A stretch of 64,000 nucleotides of DNA, taken from positions 65,666,575 through 65,730,574 of the forward strand of contig OU744725.1 of assembly GCA_916613615.1 (NCBI GenBank). The letters are read 5' to 3'. The position numbers and the translations under genes were made by a program. This stretch comes from Steromphala cineraria (lineage: Eukaryota > Mollusca > Gastropoda > Trochida > Trochidae). The notes beneath the pieces are model-generated. The model did not search any database and was not told the origin of the DNA. It was given only the letters and a program-made list of their open reading frames with translations. The first letter of the stretch is position 1; the number at the start of each line of letters is the position of its first letter. This document shows positions 13,701 through 24,640 of this stretch, one piece after another.

Positions 13701-16700
13701 CCAGTACAGAGACACGTGTGAGGGAACCTGCATGTCTCAACTAACCTTCCAGATCATCGCTCTCATGATCATCAAACCTCTGCCTAAGTTCTTCATGGAC
13801 ATCATTCTACCGTTAGTAGCGACTCTCCATGGAGAGGCAACTTTAAAATCCATCATAATCATAGTGCAGGGAATCAACATTTCGTGAAGTTCTTAATTCG
13901 ACACAGCTGTGTGTTTTAAACGTTTTTTCAAAGATACATATTCAATGTTGTGGGTTCTTGAATGTTTTATGACCATTGCTTCGGCCTTAAAGAGACAGAG
14001 TATGTTGATAGGATCACATATGTCAAATTTTGAAATCGATGTTATTACATCAGGAACCACTAACTGTTACTGAAAATAACAAGTTAAAGGTCAATCAGTA
14101 CATTAGAGCGAAAATACGGCCATTCAAAGTCGGGAGTTTGATCGAAAACCGGACAATGTGGCTCGAGTGGCGCGCAAATTCGCCAAACGTAAGTTTGAAA
14201 CCTTGTCATAAGCTGACAGGAAGATACATTCGATTCGATAGTGTTTATTAGGTATTGTAACTAATAGGTAGATTAATTGGATGCATAATTTCGATTATTA
14301 AACGTATTTGAGATGTTTCTTGATTTTTCCATAAAATAAAGCATGTTCGAGATATTATGCATAAATTGATATATTTGCAAGTCCAGTGATGAGATATGAA
14401 CTTCAATGAGCATAATATATATGTTGTAGCTTATCAAAACCAAATAAAACTTAAAGAAAGATACTCTGTGTCACTTTAAGCTGGTGATTGTAATGACCTA
14501 CCCCTAAACTAGTCTCCTCCTCAAGGTACTACTTCACTCTTATTTTCTTAAGATAATACCCTTGAAAGCGGCGTTAAACCCCAAACGCCTCGCCTCATCT
14601 AACCGACTCTTCTTTTTATAAAAATCTCTCTTACAAGTTGGCCACATTTATTGCTTTATTTTATGTCCAATGATGTCGTCCTTACCCACACCAATTTAAA
14701 CCGTCTATAACCTGAATATTCACATTTTGTAAAAGATACATGGGCATCACTCAGGTGAAAAACTCGAGTCTTCTCAACGATAAAATGGACACATAAAGTA
14801 TTCACTTTGAAACAGTGTCTCCTGACACAATGTTTCTCGCACCCAACCTGTATATCAAGCCAACAGTTCTTAAACTGTAAAGAGTTTACGTTGGAATCAC
14901 CTACGAGTGTAACCATTGTGAAAATATATGATCACTGATGCATATCTAGTCTTTCATCAAGACATTAGAGCAAAATTATTCAATTGACGACGAACCCAGT
15001 CTAGAAAAGTCATGATTGCTCAGCTCTGAAGCATCTTCTGGGTTCCTTTTCTTGTATTTTATTCTGGGCTCCTTTTTGTGATTGTACAGAATTCTTTATA
15101 AATGTTGTCAATATTGAAACAAATATACTTCTGAGACTAAATATTCGTCCAAAACATTCCAGGAAGCTACAGAAGTGTTGGAGACGCCGCTCCTGCTCCT
15201 GTTCCTCATCTTGCTGCCACTCCGCAAAATATCACCCCTCCCCTAAACGCTACCCCTCACGGGACTCCGAGGCAGGCCGCGCCCTCACCCCTCAGGTGAG
15301 CTTCCCGGGGGACAAGCAGTGTGCGGTGTGTGGAGAGACCATCAGAGCAGTAGACGACAACGGGAGCAACAAGCACGTGCTGTGTGGGGAGAGGGAGAAG
15401 CCGGACCTGGAGGACTTCACTCTGGGGGAGTACACGGAGAAGGTCATCCAGTACGGATACCTCATGGTGATTATTTATTATCATATATTGAACTGTTCGT
15501 TAATGGAGTCCACATTAACAAATGAATTGAGACTTAGTAATGGATTCTCACAACAGTATCAAATCGACCTGAACATGGTGGCAGTTCTCAAATAGTGATT
15601 TTAAACGCTGAGTTCAGTTAAAATTCTTTGCTAGTTGTGTTCATATCCCTGTCATGTCCTAGGACATTCTTTACATGCAATAGGAGAGCTTTTAAATTAC
15701 TTAAATATCTTGACATTGAACGTATGTGATATTAATAATTTAGATCTAATAGATATTGATCTCGTCACACAACAATATAGCACCGCAGCCACAACAGAGT
15801 TACGCTTGTGATCAGCGATTAAAACTGTGAAGAATCCACTTTGAAACTCAAATAAAGTAATATAATTAGATAAAATATCTACAAATGCTTGATGAATACC
15901 TCACCTGTATGTCACCTGTGTGCAGCTGTTCGCGGCGTCCTTCCCCCTTGCGCCCCTGTTCGCCCTGCTGACCAACCTGATAGACATCCAGGTGGACGGG
16001 TGGAGGATGCTCACGATCTACAGGAGACCCCTCGCCTTCATCGCGCAGGATATCGGTGAGAAGAAGGGTTTCTTTGTTTATAGTATATATGATAACAAGT
16101 AAGCAACTATTGCCCATTACGGAAATACCTGTAAAGGTTCTTGGAAGTATGTTATAGGTCAGCAGGTCCTAACCATTTTATACTCATGGAAGATGTTCAC
16201 TTCACATCTTCCTTAATAGCCACCGTGACAATTGCAGGTCTTTTTGTACAACCATAGATCATTATATCCTCCTTGATAAAATTTAAACGGGCCGTGCGAG
16301 CAAATCTAGCTTCTGAGCCCAAGGTACAGATAAGTGGAGTTAGCATAACGTTCGTACCCTGAGACAGGATGCATTTTATTTATTTAGTCAAAGACCTTGC
16401 TTGTCTCGCAAAACGATAAGTGTTTTCAAATGTACATGCATAATGTATGTTTCAGTTGCAACGAAAAGAATACTAAAAATTATTTCACCAGTATGATGAA
16501 TTATCTGAAGTTTAAGTCATGTTGGGCTGTATTAGTATCGTACATGAATAAAGGGAGACAATCTCATTACAAACCATAGGGTCATCTCACTATTATCCAT
16601 CCTTGGTGAAATGTTTGCCGGAGTCAAAAGATCAGTTTAAATTTTGTCAAGAACACTGGCAAATCATTCTCTCCCCACAGAGGCAGATCAAGATTTAGCC

Positions 16701-18533
16701 TCTGTTCCATTACGCCGAAATCCGTGGGTTCCGGCAGTTTCCCCTGGCGGATAAAAACTTTCATCACAATCTATTCGAATTTCTTTATCAAATGACAACG
16801 CTTCTAGCATGGAAAGGGTGGTTCATATCTCAATGCCTTTGCCTTGTTTCAGTAGCCAAAATGATGATTTAAAAACAGCGTCGCTGATTGCACAACTAAT
16901 TTTGATTGCCTCCAATCAGGCATCTCCCATTCTATCCCACAAACTCGTCGTAATAGAACAGAGGCTAAATCAACATGACTTGATCTGCCTCTGTAGGGAG
17001 AGAAAGCTGGCAAATATGATCTCTTAAAATATTTTTTTACTCCATTTTAACTTTTACATGATACTCTAATAAACTCTCAGTAATCACTCGTAGTGCCAGG
17101 CGCATGTAAGTCATCTTTTGCCCTTAATTTCACCTACTTACCTATACTACTATACCTATAAGTGTCACTGTCATCAAATCATTAAGATCATGTCCACTGC
17201 TCCAGGCATGTGGTACAACATCCTGACCTTCGTCAACTACTGCGGCGTCCTCTCCAACGCCTTCCTGGTGGCCTTCACATCCTCCTGGGGTCAAGGTTAT
17301 GACCTTGTGGGCAAACTCGTCATTGTCATTGGTTTTGAGGTCGGTGTAACTTTGATATTTAAAATTCCAATTAAACAAAATATACTTCATCTATCGTTTA
17401 GTATCAGCTTTAACGCAACGTTTGATCATACAAATTGTTTACTTTCAATCATCATATGAAATGTTCAATTTAACAAATCGTGTTGTTTTATACTTCCAGC
17501 ACATAGTGTTCGTATTGAAGTACCTGTTGGCCTACCTGATACCTGATGTACCTGTGGATGTCCAGGAGGCAATACGACAGGTGCGTCCATCAACCTGTTC
17601 GTTTCATTATACACTTATCATAAGGTACATTTCCCCGACCATGAAGGAAAGAAATATGATGGTTTGATGAATTGGAACATGCATAAACATAAGAGCTTTT
17701 CCCACAGGACATGAAGGAAAGTAGTTTGACGTTGTTTGCTGTTTGTACATGTATAACTAGATCTAGTGGAGGATCCAGGGGTTGATATTCAGGAAGGCTT
17801 CATCAATATGCAACAAGGTTCTTCCTGCTCCCGTGAAAATTTCATTTTTATTTTTGTTTTAATTTAACTTAACCTGAAGCATTTAACTTTGAAGATTCTA
17901 AAAATGAGTGCGCAAACTTTGATTGATAACGGGGTGACGATATACACCAACACGTTGCATCATTCAACCAAGAAGCTTTGATTGGAGTTCTGATATGCCT
18001 TTCAATGAATTATTATTGTATTGTAGGAGAAATACGAAACAAGGAGGTTATTTCAACCGCGACATAGAAACTTGGAACGTAGAGTAAGTATGTTCTATCA
18101 AACGTCAGCAACTTTCATATGCTGAACTTGTATACATCTATGTTTATCTGAATGTGTATGTACACACTTTATAAGACAAATCATATTTCTGAATTTAATA
18201 TGACAACGATTGACCTTTATAAACTACCTGTATAAAGAACATTAAAATTATCTTATGATTGACATATATCACATAGAAAAATAAAGATTGAATGTACATG
18301 TGACTGACGAACGATACCCAAAACAAAATGCAGTTTAAAATTACAATATAAATGTGTACATCATGTGTCGTACCGTGTTTAACGATTAACGTGATTTTCT
18401 TCGTAAATTGCTGTTAAATTGTCACTATAATCATAGAAGCATTAATTATCATTTAGAGAAACCCTATATGAAATTTGGTTAAATTGAAATTAATCTTTTT
18501 AATCTTTCTTCTTTGTTTCAGAGAAGTACATGA
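111..18533 (+). CDS. Anoctamin (TMEM16) family membrane protein, complete gene, 19 exons, 848 aa
   Basis: Exons (coding): 111-350, 2076-2154, 2540-2640, 5928-6072, 6382-6841, 7466-7513, 8972-9066, 9555-9676, 10151-10240, 11344-11499, 12368-12404, 12977-13086, 13666-13811, 15163-15466, 15926-16055, 17206-17339, 17500-17580, 18027-18083, 18522-18533. Every junction is GT..AG and in phase. The N-terminus carries the cytosolic dimerisation region (VDYVLIYTKEKEGQGKFLEQ onward). TM1 follows YFGEKIAFYFAW, the TM2 region has FDNDATPYF, and the TM7/8 block reads SFPLAPLFALLTNLIDIQVD. Family members are calcium-activated chloride channels or lipid scramblases. By alignment from memory to ANO1, the Ca2+-site residues are K602 (usually Asn), D606, E699, E702, D731 and D735, so one ligand is replaced. 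The TM1-TM2 loop lacks the usual cysteines, and the loop before the HIVFVLKYLL helix is short. The C-terminus is short and basic. The nearest match I recall is ANO7/ANO5-like, but the subfamily is not settled. The start is the ATG at 111; in-frame stops at 75-77 and 96-98 rule out an upstream extension. Confidence 0.93.
588..765 (+). pseudogene. Decayed tandem copy of anoctamin exon 1 and its 5' splice region
   Basis: Bases 588-660 resemble 341-415 (the exon 1 end and intron start), including GGCAGGGGTAAG against GGCAGGGGTAGG. Bases 690-765 resemble 262-335 of the coding part (ATATGTCAAGCTTCGAGCCA against TTATGTCAAACTTCGGGCCA). The two similar segments occur in swapped order, so the duplication was complex. 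No open frame survives. Confidence 0.7.
945..1298 (+). mobile_element. TTAA-flanked MITE, copy 1
   Basis: The inverted ends AGGGGCAGTAGCACG and CGTGCTACTGCCCCT abut TTAA at 941-944 and 1299-1302, as expected for piggyBac-type target duplication. Related copies lie at 34,280-34,632 (same orientation) and at 37,174-37,505 and 41,843-42,189 (opposite). No ORF is present, so it is non-autonomous. Confidence 0.88.
1599..1792. mobile_element. Foldback MITE with 8-bp target duplication
   Basis: A near-perfect inverted repeat starts CATCTTCCTACGCAGAGCCT and ends with its complement. Its arms are tens of bases long, with a short unpaired centre. It is flanked by TGTCATAG at 1590-1597 and 1793-1800. 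An 8-bp duplication points to a hAT-type mobiliser. It lies in anoctamin intron 1. Confidence 0.85.
3420..4650. repeat. Tandem array of about 435-bp units rich in TGACCTTGACCTTTGACC
   Basis: Two full units (about 3,636-4,067 and 4,068-4,505) and flanking partial units share long blocks such as CATAGCACAAAAACTTTTCA. At least eight copies of TGACCTTGACC(TTTGACC) occur. The complement is a direct repeat of AGGTCA half-sites with 0-1 spacing. Confidence 0.85.
4696..4754 (+). repeat. GGC trinucleotide microsatellite
   Basis: An essentially uninterrupted (GGC)n run of about 19 units. It is followed at about 4,773-4,798 by the palindrome AGCAGCCCCGACTTAGTCGG.., which can fold into a GC-rich hairpin. 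It contrasts with AT-rich surroundings and can produce spurious poly-Pro or poly-Arg ORFs. Confidence 0.9.
5780..5845. repeat. Dispersed repeat, copy shared with 11,785-11,840
   Basis: TGTATTCAGTCAAGCTAGAC and CCTAGACTGTATAAAGGCTC recur with few changes at 11,785-11,840 in anoctamin intron 10. No coding sense is seen. Confidence 0.6.
7040..7395. repeat. Degenerate tandem repeat, about 4 units of roughly 95-110 bp
   Basis: The blocks CATAAACAATACCATGAATT, ATTTGTGTGATATGTTA and CATTGAGAGCATT recur four times in anoctamin intron 5. Confidence 0.75.
7570..8000. mobile_element. Foldback element with palindrome and CRE-like sites, copy 1
   Basis: Bases 7570-7729 form an imperfect palindrome around GTGGCGCAGCCACG. 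The right part has four TGACGTCA octamers (about 7824, 7844, 7865, 7884) and the smaller palindrome GTGGTGATAAAGTTTATCAC. A relative lies in opposite orientation at 12,455-12,800. The element lies in anoctamin intron 6. Confidence 0.65.
8330..8666. mobile_element. CATTCTCTCCCCAC MITE with 8-bp target duplication, copy 1
   Basis: The inverted ends start CATTCTCTCCCCACAGAGGC. The flanking duplication ATAAACAC is at 8322-8329 and 8667-8674. Copies of similar length lie at 16,665-17,007 and 59,784-60,117. The 8-bp duplication suggests hAT-type mobilisation. Confidence 0.9.
10046..10090 (+). pseudogene. Ghost copy of anoctamin exon 9
   Basis: This follows an intact-looking acceptor (TTTTTTCTCCTTCAG). 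The frame NPMVEENLWIPLQF-stop mirrors NPVGEENLWYYPFKF of the real exon at 10,151, which begins 105 bp downstream. No donor remains and an in-frame stop ends it, so inclusion would truncate the protein. Confidence 0.85.
12040..12300 (+). pseudogene. Two ghost copies of anoctamin exon 11
   Basis: Tandem units of 129-131 bp precede the true exon (12,368-12,404). Copy 1 (12,108-12,144) still encodes VYYHFAVWLTNK, but its donor is changed from GTGAGA to GGAATT and its acceptor is altered. Copy 2 (12,239-12,273) keeps the acceptor TTCCACAG but has an indel, a stop and no donor. Flanking text (ATAACGTGCTT, TTTGACATCAT) is duplicated with the exon. Confidence 0.9.
12455..12800. mobile_element. Foldback element, copy 2 (inverse orientation)
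   Basis: Bases 12,674-12,794 form a palindrome around GAGTGGCGCAGCCGCTCG. The segment TTATCAGTGAAATAAAC matches the complement of the right end of the 7,570-8,000 element. It lies in anoctamin intron 11. Confidence 0.6.
16665..17007. mobile_element. CATTCTCTCCCCAC MITE, copy 2
   Basis: Same family as 8,330-8,666. The target duplication TGGCAAAT is at 16,657-16,664 and 17,008-17,015. It lies in anoctamin intron 15. Confidence 0.88.
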
Positions 18534-21084
18534 GAATAATTGACGACCGATGGATTGTGCAATAGGATTACTTGACACATAAAGTCTTTCAGCATTATTC
18601 AGGGGAAGGAACTCTTCCCTTAGTCTCAATAGTTCTGAAAATACCATTCACTAATTGCTCAGAGAAAGAGAACAAGAATACGCGTTTAATGTCAATGTAC
18701 AATTGAAGGTGTTAACCCTTAACACCCACAAGGAAGGTAGACTGTCATTATGGAGTAAGGACAACATGTTGTGAGATGTTGTGACGAGAATATGTAAGTA
18801 TAAACGGACAGACGATCGAGTAAATTCAGTTACCATGATGATAAAGACAATCATACCCCTGCGAAAATCGTACATATTCTGCGAAGTCGGGTAAGCGGAA
18901 GGTAGACTGTCATTGATGGAGCAAGAGTAAACTGTGTGTTATACAAAAGTATTAATGAGTGAATGCCTATGTAAAGAGGATATATAAGTATTCAAGGGTA
19001 TAGTCGGAGTACATTCAGTTGCCGCGAAGATAGAGACAATCATACCCCTTCAACACTCGTGTACTAGTCTCGTGCAAAGTCAGGGTAGAGGGAAGAAAGA
19101 CTGTCAGTGGTGGAGCAAGGGTAACATGTGTGTTATTCGAAACGATGTGCGAATGAATACCTCTGCGGAGATGATATGTTATTTTACAAGGATTAAACGT
19201 CGGAGTAAAATCGGTTGCCATGGAGCTAAAACCAATCATTCCTCTGTTATCGTCGGGTGCATGTGTCTGCAAGTCTGGACATAAAGGGTAACGCTCTAGC
19301 TGGGTATACTCAGTAACCTTGAGGATACAAGCAAACAAACCCTGACAACAAAACGTATACTTCTTTGAAGTCTTATAAATAAGTCAATCAGGGTAACCGT
19401 TACCACGAAGATGACGGTAACCAAACCATGCCATTCCGTCAACAAACTGTGTACGACTGGGTGTCCGTCAGAATATTTAGAGTAAATGTTGGATTTGAAT
19501 GGTTTCAGTTTCCATGAGGACAGGTCACATGATGTTACATTTCAACAAACTAGAATTAAGTCGTTGAGACATTGCTAATAGTCACTAATCATTTGAAATC
19601 ATGTCATGCCAAACAATACCAATAATTACAACATCTACAAGTGTTCAGTGAGGTTGTTTCATTTTAGATTAACCCAAAACTGCCAAAATGTAAACCCTCC
19701 ATGAAGACATCGATGTACCACATCAAGCCAAGTACTTGGAGGACAACTTACTTGTAACAATAACATTTGATACGACAAGAACGCATACATGAGCGTTGTT
19801 GAAACCATTTGCCAAAATCTGATACGAAGAAGATTCCTGCATTTACATCTAATTATCTTCAAAGGCATTTGAAATTGATGTAACGATAGAACATGAAGAC
19901 TTTAATGTTTATTTACATAAAATATGAACGTTTAATGTAACCTTTTTTATATTCAAGTACTTTTAGTTCGTATTTATGTGTTTAGCAACATCTATCATTT
20001 GAATTGTTTAACAAACAAAATCATTTTATTGTAAATTAATGTATAGCGAAGACGTTGATGTTCATTCCATTTCATCATCAAGAAATTGGTTTTAACATAT
20101 TAAAAATGCCATTGTACGTGTATATCAAAGCAACAGTCTTTTCTAACATATCTGATTGAAAATCTTTTTTTCAAATGGACCTCAGATTTGTAGTAATCAT
20201 TTTATACCGTGCCAGCTTTTAAGCTCCTTGTCAAATCTTTCAGATACTATTCTTAAAACATTTTGGAGGATATCACAATGTGGCACGTGGACTGTTATTG
20301 CCTATAAAATACGTCACAGGTTCAAAACAAATGACTACTACCATACTTAAACGAGTATTCTTTTAAGGAGAAGGTATTCTAAGTTGGAGAACTTGTTCCT
20401 CATCCTTTTCATCATGAATAAAATATGTTTAAATCAAATCAACGAGTACTTTACTTATATATTCAAAACATTCAAAACTAACCTGAAGAAGCCAACATGG
20501 CTGAAAGCGCTAGTTAGCTAAAATGAATGTATTTATGTTCCCAATTCCATAATTTTATTATATGTCATCTATTTACACCTGAGAGTTGTGCTTATGGATT
20601 TTTCGTGTATATATATACATATACATTTATATAATAGTTAAAAGGAATCGAATTTTTGACCTTATCACGTATTATTGTTGGCAATACCAGTTCCTGTGTA
20701 TATGGTTTCATATTAGTGGATGTTACTTGTAACCATGTTTACAAATTCTATATCACAAACAATGAGGGCAATCAACTGAATACTACATTTTGTTTTTATA
20801 TGTTTGCTAGTGGTTTCCGTTATGTCATGTCACAAGTGTTAAAGGACACAGAATGTTTCAGAATTTTGTACCATATTTATGTTGTTATTTCACTCTATTT
20901 AATGTAGAATTCGTCATAACCTAGGACGGTTGTTGTTTGATTGAAGTGGAGGCCATTCGGGTGTATAGGGAATTGTTACCGATCTCGTTATGATTAATTT
21001 ACAAAGAATTTTTATTCAAGAATTGCTCACGTATTTGTTGAAAGCATAATAAAATAACTTAAACAAATATTTTTGTTTTCTTGT
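18534..21084. other. Anoctamin 3' flank or 3' UTR; no further gene seen
   Basis: The stop codon ends at 18,533. An AATAAA occurs at about 20,417, but nothing proves it is the polyadenylation signal. The only structure I see is the degenerate tandem repeat listed separately. Confidence 0.5.
18720..19500. repeat. Degenerate tandem repeat, about 4 units of 170-190 bp
   Basis: Recurring order of blocks: GGTAGACTGTCATT, GGAGCAAG.GTAA, a run near ACAGACGAT/AGTCGGAG, TTCAGTTGCC, then AGACAATCATACCCCT. Units start near 18,735, 18,900, 19,085 and 19,270. There is no consistent ORF. It may be transcribed as 3' UTR. Confidence 0.65.
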
Positions 21085-21782
21085 TCATTAGGAACAATTA
21101 CATATATTGTTAGTAATTATTAGTAAACTTACCTCTGGGACGAACTTAGCCCCTCTCTTCGTTCCCCTGAACGTGCCTGCAGAAGTCTAGATAAAAATAA
21201 AGAGAAAAAACCTAAGTCATATTTATCATTAGTGGTATGCAGCTCCCTTCTTCCCTGGAGTTATCTCCCTTTGACTGACCATGCTTCATATTCTCGTACT
21301 GCATGTACTTCGAAAAAACAACATCACCTGGAACACATGTGGGGAGGAATTAGTAAACCCTGGGTGGGATATATTGTTCGTCCCAGAGGTAAGTTTACTA
21401 ATAATTACTAACAATATATGTAATTGTTCCTAATTATTGGCATAAACTAACCTCTGGGACGAACTTAGTCCCGAATTACACATAATAGGAGGAGGGATCC
21501 AGGGGATGTCGCCTTACAATATTATGCCAATAACTAGGAATAACTTAGTCAATCAAACAAGTCAGAGATGATCTTAGGATGTACTCAATTCTTATATGAA
21601 TAATAACAACCACCGAAACATCCTCATGCTAAACACCTTTCTTTATTAATCCTTTCACCTGAATTCCATGCTAATGTGAGTGCATACCACAAGATAAATA
21701 TGTTAGGTCTTTCGGGTCTGGATATGACGTAAACTTAAGATATCTTATAATAGTTACGACTTGGTTAAGACCTCATAAAGAT

Positions 21783-21873
21783 TCTGACGTCACTTCCGGT
21801 TGTTAATGTCTATATGACGTCACTTTTGGTTCCTTATGACGTCACTTCCGGTTTTTATGACGTCACTTCCGGT
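21783..21873. repeat. Short tandem repeat of TGACGTCACTTCCGG
   Basis: Four TGACGTCACTT(C/T)(C/T)GG units of irregular spacing start at 21,785, 21,815, 21,837 and 21,858. Each joins a CRE-type octamer to an ETS-like CTTCCGG. They lie between the recombinase relic and the ICR of the DIRS element. Confidence 0.8.
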
Positions 21874-22054
21874 CAGATTTACCCTTACGTCATATTTGGA
21901 TTTAGTTCAAAACATGTGACAGAGTTTGGTGGGTATACCAGTCCACAACAGGTGACAAACATACTCTCCAATTCCCTGAACACTGCAGCCATCACCATAA
22001 CTCTAGTCATAGGTAGGTCTCATTTTCTAAAGTAAGAGAACCATCTTGAAGAGG

Positions 22055-22915
22055 TCAGTCGTCGACTCCTTCCCGACGACCCCGACCCCCCCTTTCTTTT
22101 TCCTTGAGAATACCACTCGGGCACAGGTCAATTAATCGCTGAGCCGCCACTAGAGGTCCCAACTCGCTGATTCCTGCTAGTGAGGGAGATATATCCTGGA
22201 GATAGGGTGAGATAAAAGAGTTAGAACCTTTCCATTGACATGTGGCTACGAGCCGTTGGATTGATACTGATTCCCATGCTGATAATGAAGATGACAAGGC
22301 GTGAGGAGAGAACTTGACATTCATCGTTTCCTGATCCATGATTTGATATGCATATACAATGGTTTTCCTTAGCCATGAAGAAATGGTATTTTTAGAGATT
22401 TCTGAATCCACCGCAGTCTTACAGGACAAAAATAATCTCCTCCTATTACGGCGAAAGGAAGCCGTCCTCTGAAGATACCATCTCAAACACCTGACTGGAC
22501 ATAACAGTCTCTCTTGTCCGAACGAGAAGTCGAAGTAGGCAAGGCTGGAATCCTGTACGATCTAGTTCCCAACGGTCCCGCAGAAGTAGACTGATTTTTG
22601 GCTAAGAATTCCTGTAATGCTCGGCAAGATACTTCCTTCTTATCCTTAGAGAATCTAATGGAAGAATTGTCAATAGCATGAAGTTCTGATACACCAGCGG
22701 CCGAAGCAAAGGCCAGTAAAAAGGACGTCTTGTACGACAAAAATCTCAACGTAGTAGAGCTCATATCCGTACGGGGCTTTCATTAATGACTGTAAGACAA
22801 TACAAGGATCCCCCTTAGGGAAAACTGATGGAGATGTAATATCCTTTATCTGGAAGGATCTAATCATCATGTGTAAAGATTTATCCGGTCCTACAGAAAA
22901 AAACCTGAATGTCAC
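22055..22915 (-). pseudogene. DIRS tyrosine recombinase relic
   Basis: Read right to left in several frames: PKGDPCIVLQSLMKAPY, then TLRFLSYKTSFLLAFASA with GVSELHAID, then PHALSSSLSAWESVSIQRL and FISPYLQD. This is the order of the catalytic half of DIRS recombinases. The Arg normally next to SELHAL reads Gly, and the HxLR Arg reads Ser. The Tyr in SPYLQD is kept. Frame changes lie near 22,760 and 22,490. Confidence 0.8.
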
Positions 22916-23025
22916 AGACTGAAGCTTTCGCCAATCTGTATCCCTCTATTGTGCCGTGTTTCACTACCTTGTATTCCTCAAGTACAATAGAAACTATGCG
23001 ATCATTGGGATAGATATTTCTGAAT

Positions 23026-24076
23026 CTAACAATTCCCTTTCTCGTCTCCACTCTGTGAAGATTCGCCACTTAGCATCATAGAGTCTTGCTGTAGAGGGTC
23101 TGACAGACTCATCAATAGCTTGTGCCTTGAGGAATTTGACGATAATCTCCACACGTGAAGGTTGAGTGTCCCGAGATTACCGTGATTCCTGAGCGAGTGT
23201 GGTTGAAATAACAGATTCTCCCAGAGAGGCAGTTTGAGTGGATAATCCGTGAGCAGATCAAACAGGTTTGGAAACCATGGCCTTGTGGGCCAGGCTAGAG
23301 CCACTAGATAAACTAAGTAGTCCTGAAACGCGATCTTTGCCAGTACGTCCGGAATGATCTTGATCGGTGGAAAGGCATATACGCTACCATGCCATCCCAA
23401 GAGGTGGAAAGGGTGTCTACCACCCAAGCTAGCGGGTATGGAATCGGGCTGATTACTGTAACGCATCCGTGAATATGGTAAACTGAGGTTGAGGGACCGT
23501 GAAGCTTGTTCCCGATAACACATTGGACTCCTGTGTCAACCAGCTTAGTTCTTGGCAAACGTAAAGAGGACAAGTTATGATCTGATCCAGATGGAACCTT
23601 CTGTTCAAGTTTATCCAAGCGATCTTGATTTGAAAAAAAAAAAAAAAAGTATCCCTTCTCTGCGTCTAGAAGAGCTCCTAGAAACTTGATCCTGGGATTA
23701 TGCGTCAGTTTGGACTTGTCCAGGTGCACTATCCATCCGAGATGAGTGAAACATGGATCGCGAAATTGGTGAGTCTGATAAGCATGGCTGTCGACCGATG
23801 TCTCACTAGAAAGTCGTCGCGATATCCATGAATAGCTATTCCCCTGAGATGAAGAAAGTGGAGTTACGGCTTCATAACCATCGTAAATAGCCACGGGTCG
23901 ATGGAAACCCCGAAGGGGAGAGCTCGGAATTGAAATCTGCGGCCGTTGACATCGAACCTTAGATATCTCCGAGACAGAACGTGAATAGGAATAAGGAGAT
24001 AGGTATCCTTGAGGTCCATACTGACGAACTTGCTTCCTAACTGAACCAACTTGCGTACATTTTTCAAAGACTCCAT
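23026..24076 (-). pseudogene. DIRS reverse transcriptase and RNase H relic
   Basis: 24,076-23,864 holds FVSMDLKDTYLLIPIH, RRYLRFDVNGRRFQFRALPF and GVS..PWLFTMVMKP, which is the RT fingers/palm start. 23,894-23,313 carries HLGWIVHLDKSKL and RIKFLGALLD. 23,523-23,026 has the RNase H tail and linker (YAFPPIKIIPDVLAK, WPTRPWFPNLFDLL, LHVWRLSS). Frameshifts separate these. A run of 13 A on the plus strand near 23,634 is one likely slip point. The downstream methyltransferase domain of some DIRS elements is not seen. Confidence 0.85.
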
Positions 24077-24169
24077 GGTGAACTTGGAGGAGAAGTCTGA
24101 CTTAGTACAGAACTATTGCTTCTGTACCAAATGTTTGTAATGGCTTAGTTAGACCTTCTATGTAATCCT

Positions 24170-24640
24170 AGTTTCAATACCAGTGGTCCATAAGAGAGCT
24201 TGAACTGGATGTCCTTACTGGCTGGACTACACCTGTCTTGTACCCATGGTCACTGTACACATGGTATATAATGGCTGGGTTTGATCCCCTACATATAAAA
24301 CTCACAGCTGAAGAAAGGGAGGTCTATAGCGGCTGGGTTGATCAGCTAAAAAATTACGACTCCCATTCAAAAAAGGTTGTAACAGCCAGACTGACCCGTT
24401 GCAAAGACACAGTTCCCATACAAAAAATCTGTAGTAGCTGGGTTTGACCAGTTACAACCCATGGCTTCCTAACAGGGGAACCGTTAAGACTGGATTATTC
24501 CCATCAAGGTTCGCATACACAAAAATCAGGCCAGGTTTGACCCACTACAAACTCACGGCTTCCATACATAAAATCTGTAGCGATTAGGTTGACCCCCTAT
24601 AACCCACGTCTCTCATACAAAAGGTCCGTAGCGGCTAGGT
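24170..24640. repeat. Degenerate tandem repeat of about 65-70 bp inside the DIRS element
   Basis: Blocks such as CATACAAAAAATCTGTAG, GCTGGGTTTGACC and TTACAACCCATGGCTTCC recur about six times with heavy drift. Confidence 0.7.
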
